Shown here: piece after piece, positions 59,190-64,000 of the stretch
Position numbering within the stretch: position 1 is the stretch's first letter
Layout: every line of letters begins with the position of its first letter
NCBI RefSeq assembly: GCF_022341425.1
Contig: NZ_JABFUC010000007.1
Span: 186,001 to 250,000, forward strand
DNA: 64,000 bases
Source of the DNA: Billgrantia campisalis
GTDB lineage: Bacteria; Pseudomonadota; Gammaproteobacteria; Pseudomonadales; Halomonadaceae
Direction: 5' to 3'
Notes under the pieces: generated by a model
Databases searched by the model: none
Told to the model about the DNA's origin: nothing
The model's input: the letters and a program-made list of their open reading frames with translations, nothing else
Program-made: the position numbers and the translations under genes

Positions 59190-60839
59190 CTAGGGAAAGA
59201 CGCCACGCAGCAACTTGGCTTCGGTGACCCGCGAGACGCCCTCGATCAACGCCGCGGTGCGCATATCCAGCTTGTCCTGTCGGGCGCGGTGCAGGGTGCG
59301 CTGGAAGGCGTCCAGCAGGATCGACTTGAGCCGGCTGTTGATCTCGTCCAGACCCCAGGTCAGGTTCTGCATGCCCTGCACCCACTCGAAATAAGACACC
59401 GTGACGCCGCCGGCGTTGCCGAGGATATCGGGCAGCACGAAGATGCCCCGCTCTTGGAGGATATCATCGGCCTCGAGCATCGTCGGCCCGTTGGCACCCT
59501 CGGCCAGCAGCCGGCAGTTGATCTGAGCGGCGTTCTCCACCGTGACCTGGTTCTGCAGGGCCGCCAGCACCAGGATGTCGCAATCGAGCTCCAGCAGCTC
59601 GGCATTGTCGATTGGCTCGGCATCCGGGTAGCCGGCCAACACCCGATGTTCGGCGACATGGGCCTGAAGCGCCTCCACCGGCAGCCCGTCGGGGTGGTAG
59701 AGCCCGGTGGAGACATCGCCGACCGCGATGACCCGCACGCCGAGTTCATCGAGAAAACGCGCGGCATGGCTGCCCACATTGCCGAAACCCTGCACCACCG
59801 CGGTTGCCTTGGCGAGGTCGAGACCCAGATGCGCCGCCGAGGCCTCAATCAGGTAGACCAGGCCGCGGCCGGTGGCCTCGCGGCGCCCCAGCGAACCGCC
59901 CAGCACTACCGGCTTGCCGGTGACCACCGTCGGTACCGCGTGCCCGACCTGCTGGCTGTAGGTATCCATCAGCCAGGCCATGACCTGCTCGTCGGTGCCC
60001 AGGTCCGGGGCGGGGATGTCCTTGTCCGGGCCGATCATGTCGATGATCTCGGTGGTATAGCGGCGGGTCAGGCGCTGTAGTTCCGACTTGCTCAGGGCGG
60101 TGGGATCGACCCGCACCCCGCCCTTGGCGCCGCCAAAGGGCAGCCGCATCAGGGCACACTTCCAGGTCATCCACATGGCCAGCGCCGCCACCTCGCCCAG
60201 GTTCACCCCCTGGTGGTAGCGGATGCCGCCCTTGGTGGGTCCCATGGAGAGCACGTGCTGCACCCGGTAGCCGAACACCGTCTCCACCTGACGACGATCG
60301 TCGCGGAAGAAGGGGAAGGAGACCAGTTGGGCCCGCTGGGGAAAGAGCAGGCGCTGGCGGATGTTGTCGTCCAGGTTCATGTACTGGGCGGCCTTGAGGA
60401 ACTGCTGCTGGGCCAGGCGGAACATCGGCGAGTCCCACTCGCCGCCGCGGGCCCGGGCACGCCCCAGGGTGTAGCGCACCGCCCGCCCCAGGGAAGCCCC
60501 CTTGAGGTGCGACTTGACCAGGTAGTCGTAGGCGCCGGACTCCACGGCCCGAGCGGCCAGCTTGACGTCATCGAGGCCGGTGAGAATGATCACCGGCACC
60601 TGCGGCGCCACCAGGCGCACCCGCCACAGGGTCTCCAGCTCCTGGCTGTCGGGCAGCACCAGATCGAGCAGAACCAGATCGATCTTGCCCCGGGCCAGCC
60701 GGGTGAGCCCCTGATCGAGGCGCTCCGCCGTCTCCACCTCGCAGTTCAGCTGAGTGTCGGCCTTGATCAACTGCTGGACCAGCCGGCTGTGCAGCGGGTT
60801 GTCCTCGATCAGCAGCAAACGAATCGGCTGTTCGGGCAT
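59190..60839 (-). CDS. Fusion of response-regulator receiver domain with glutamate dehydrogenase
   Basis: One 549-residue frame without interruption. Residues 5-125 are a receiver domain with all key residues (Asp13, phospho-acceptor Asp59 in [10 protein letters not shown], Thr87, Lys109). After a short linker, residues 140-549 are a full-length Glu/Leu/Phe/Val dehydrogenase: [10 protein letters not shown] (Lys203), [18 protein letters not shown] (Lys227, Lys239), [10 protein letters not shown] (catalytic Asp279), nucleotide loop [12 protein letters not shown], and [13 protein letters not shown], typical of glutamate enzymes. It interconverts glutamate and 2-oxoglutarate plus ammonium. Co-transcription with a kinase ending in HPt suggests that phosphorylation controls the enzyme directly; this is inferred. 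I know of no characterised protein of this design. Confidence 0.93.
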   Translation of the reverse strand: MPEQPIRLLLIEDNPLHSRLVQQLIKADTQLNCEVETAERLDQGLTRLARGKIDLVLLDLVLPDSQELETLWRVRLVAPQVPVIILTGLDDVKLAARAVESGAYDYLVKSHLKGASLGRAVRYTLGRARARGGEWDSPMFRLAQQQFLKAAQYMNLDDNIRQRLLFPQRAQLVSFPFFRDDRRQVETVFGYRVQHVLSMGPTKGGIRYHQGVNLGEVAALAMWMTWKCALMRLPFGGAKGGVRVDPTALSKSELQRLTRRYTTEIIDMIGPDKDIPAPDLGTDEQVMAWLMDTYSQQVGHAVPTVVTGKPVVLGGSLGRREATGRGLVYLIEASAAHLGLDLAKATAVVQGFGNVGSHAARFLDELGVRVIAVGDVSTGLYHPDGLPVEALQAHVAEHRVLAGYPDAEPIDNAELLELDCDILVLAALQNQVTVENAAQINCRLLAEGANGPTMLEADDILQERGIFVLPDILGNAGGVTVSYFEWVQGMQNLTWGLDEINSRLKSILLDAFQRTLHRARQDKLDMRTAALIEGVSRVTEAKLLRGVFP

Positions 60840-61182
60840 GGCGGCTCTCCTCGCAATGGGCCGACCCTGGTCAGTGCCTCCTGGGCGGGCCCCAACGCCG
60901 CGGTCAACGCCAGGCGCCCCCCCTCGCCTACAGCGTAGGCCAGGGGGGCCGCCTTGCGTACTGAGATGCCGGTCGTCAGGCGACGCGCAGGATCTGCATA
61001 CCCGCCCGCAATGTTCTAATACGAACTCTCATCGGCAAAATATGTTGTGTTTAGAAATCAGATATCGCAACATCCGTCCAAATGCTCGATATAGAACATA
61101 TCCGGGCATTTCCTCGCACGCACAGCGTGCCAGGAGCACCTCGGGCATCACGCCCCTACAATGACAATGAGGAGACAACACC
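60840..61182. other. Intergenic region upstream of the DJ-1 gene, with GlpR-like sites
   Basis: The left part serves as promoter for the receiver-GDH/kinase operon (minus). The right part, AT-rich from 61010 to 61110, holds two GlpR-like sites in front of the DJ-1 gene. No gene seen. Confidence 0.5.
61011..61099. promoter_or_regulatory. Two GlpR-like operators upstream of the DJ-1/PfpI gene
   Basis: ATGTTCTAATACGAACT (61011-61027) and AATGCTCGATATAGAACAT (61081-61099) match the E. coli GlpR pattern TTCG-WTAW-CGAA with one or two changes each, keeping the four-base spacer. The same pattern occurs, once perfectly, in front of glpF downstream. GlpR itself is not encoded in the window. Confidence 0.5.
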
Positions 61183-61764
61183 ATGGCTGCGAAACGCATC
61201 CTGATGCTGGTTGGCGACTTCGCCGAGGACTACGAGGTAATGGTTCCTTTCCAGGCCCTGCTCATGGTGGGCCATCAGGTGGACGCCGTTTGTCCCGGCA
61301 AGGAGAAGGGAGAAAAGGTGAAAACCGCCATCCATGACTTCGAGGGCGACCAGACGTATACCGAGAAACGCGGGCATGACTTCACCCTCAACGCCACCTT
61401 CCAGGAGGTGAAGGCGTCGGATTACGACGCCCTGGTGGTCGCCGGCGGCCGCGCCCCCGAGTATCTGCGTCTCGACCCCGAGGTGCTCGCGGTGGTCCGC
61501 CACTTTGCGGAAGCGAACAAGCCCCTCGCCGCCATCTGCCACGGCGCCCAACTGTTGGCCGGGGCGGAAGTGATCGAGGGCCGGCGAGTGTCTGCCTATC
61601 CGGCCTGCGCACCGGAGGTTCGGCTGGCCGGCGGGGAGTACGCCGACATCGCCATCGATGCCGCCGAGACCGATGGCAACCTGGTCACGGCGCCGGCCTG
61701 GCCGGCGCATCCGGCCTGGCTGGCGGCCTTCCTGAAGGTGCTGGGTACCCGCATCACCCTTTGA
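61183..61764 (+). CDS. DJ-1/PfpI-family protein, possible glyoxalase III or deglycase
   Basis: The 193-residue class I glutamine-amidotransferase-like protein has the nucleophile elbow [10 protein letters not shown] (Cys near 119), an acidic partner early in the chain ([14 protein letters not shown], Glu15 or Glu18) and [13 protein letters not shown]. Some members turn methylglyoxal into lactate or repair glycated molecules; others are proteases or chaperones. ATG 61183 has GAGGAG 8 nt upstream. Position in front of glpF-glpK with matching operators suggests a role in methylglyoxal defence during glycerol use, which is inferred. Confidence 0.88.
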   Translation: MAAKRILMLVGDFAEDYEVMVPFQALLMVGHQVDAVCPGKEKGEKVKTAIHDFEGDQTYTEKRGHDFTLNATFQEVKASDYDALVVAGGRAPEYLRLDPEVLAVVRHFAEANKPLAAICHGAQLLAGAEVIEGRRVSAYPACAPEVRLAGGEYADIAIDAAETDGNLVTAPAWPAHPAWLAAFLKVLGTRITL

Positions 61765-61794
61765 ACGCTACCCGGGAGCCCCTCCCCACTGCAT

Positions 61795-61822
61795 GAGCGC
61801 CGCCGGTCGGCGCTCTCTTTCT
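61795..61822 (+). terminator. Rho-independent terminator of the DJ-1 gene
   Basis: GAGCGCCG (61795-61802) pairs with CGGCGCTC (61808-61815) around a 5-nt loop and is followed by TCTTTCT, 30 nt after the stop. Confidence 0.75.
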
Positions 61823-61911
61823 ATCCGGCCTCTCACCCGATAAAGCCCCGAATCAGCGACAGCTCCCCGCCAGCGAGTCGGAGCGGCGCCCGGCGCCCAC
61901 ATGACTTTCGG

Positions 61912-62117
61912 AAAGTTCGATATAAAACATTATAACTCGTTGAATGAGCCAAAACCGCTCACACAAGGCACATTCTCCACAGCCACACCGCCTCTACTAC
62001 AAAAGTATAACCCTTAGAAACTCCATAAATATCAAATAAATACACCTTATTCCGCAATTTCAGGGCAGCGGGTATTGCCATGTTCGCCAAAAAGCATCAA
62101 TGTTCGTTTTCGAACCA
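61912..62117. promoter_or_regulatory. GlpR-like operator cluster upstream of glpF-glpK
   Basis: TGTTCGTTTTCGAAC (62101-62115) is a perfect TTCG-N4-CGAA site 40 bp before the glpF start. AAAGTTCGATATAAAACATT (61912-61931) and ATGTTCGCCAAAAAGCAT (62080-62097) are partial matches. Several sites spread over 200 bp are usual for glycerol-3-phosphate repressor control. Assigned by similarity to the E. coli GlpR consensus. Confidence 0.6.
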
Positions 62118-62155
62118 GAAGCACTCCACACAATGACAAAACAGAGGAGACACCA

Positions 62156-64000
<1,845 letters not shown>

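Larger units (their letters stand above)
61765..62155. other. Intergenic region between DJ-1 gene and glpF
   Basis: Begins with the terminator at 61795-61822 and continues as an AT-rich promoter region with three GlpR-like sites. No gene or repeat visible. Confidence 0.6.

Noticed and set aside
59179..59385. N-terminal extension of the hybrid kinase from an upstream GTG
   Set aside because: These codons overlap the end of the receiver-glutamate dehydrogenase gene and translate to a composition unlike a kinase N terminus; the conserved kinase start is near 59178.

Overview
This window reads as chromosomal DNA from a GC-rich, heterotrophic gammaproteobacterium. The best fit is Halomonadaceae (Halomonas-like). 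That placement is inferred from gene content: three TRAP loci including a TAXI type with a universal stress protein, a Pseudomonas-like exa/erc/pqq regulon, and glpF-glpK. No marker gene in the window proves it. I see no rRNA, tRNA, CRISPR array, prophage or intact insertion sequence.

Region 1 (1-21.3 kb) is a PQQ-dependent alcohol oxidation regulon. It holds the start of a quinoprotein alcohol dehydrogenase (minus strand, cut by the window edge), its associated solute-binding protein and cytochrome c550. Next come the four-gene PQQ-associated ABC/beta-propeller set, a second ABC transporter of NitT/TauT type, a LuxR-type response regulator (ErbR/AgmR-like), a NahK-like kinase with a NosP-like FIST protein, a porin, a second hybrid kinase (EraS-like), an iron alcohol dehydrogenase (ErcA-like), and pqqC-pqqB-pqqA. 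The content parallels the P. aeruginosa exa/erb/erc locus. PqqA lacks the conserved tyrosine that becomes part of PQQ, and pqqD/pqqE are not adjacent.

Region 2 (21.4-32 kb) carries redox and sulfur functions: a Sel1 protein, an orphan NosR-like flavo-iron-sulfur membrane protein, a hybrid kinase next to a cysteine-free molybdopterin-fold periplasmic protein, a DUF2189 membrane protein, then cytochrome c plus flavocytochrome c sulfide dehydrogenase, a YeeE/YedE sulfur transporter and a fused SoxYZ-like carrier.

Region 3 (32-51 kb) is dominated by transport and organic-acid catabolism. It contains UspA with a TAXI-TRAP system, a KamA-like radical SAM enzyme, a macrodomain protein, and a nine-gene operon (TRAP transporter, SDR, 3-hydroxyacyl dehydrogenase, BKACE, gamma-carbonic-anhydrase-like protein, LacI regulator, glycerate kinase) that looks like a pathway for a hydroxy or sugar acid. 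A second three-gene TRAP system follows. All three TRAP loci have a strong hairpin directly after the solute-binding gene.

Region 4 (51-64 kb) holds an EamA exporter, a modABC-DUF192 operon with a GntR regulator, and a tight two-gene operon: a soluble hybrid kinase (PAS-PAS-HisKA-HATPase-REC-REC-HPt) behind a protein that fuses a complete receiver domain to a complete glutamate dehydrogenase. This is the most unusual system in the window. The window ends in a glycerol regulon (DJ-1/PfpI, glpF, glpK) with several GlpR-like operators.

A 147-163 bp element with terminal inverted repeats occurs twice (832-978 and 55989-56151) and looks like a MITE.
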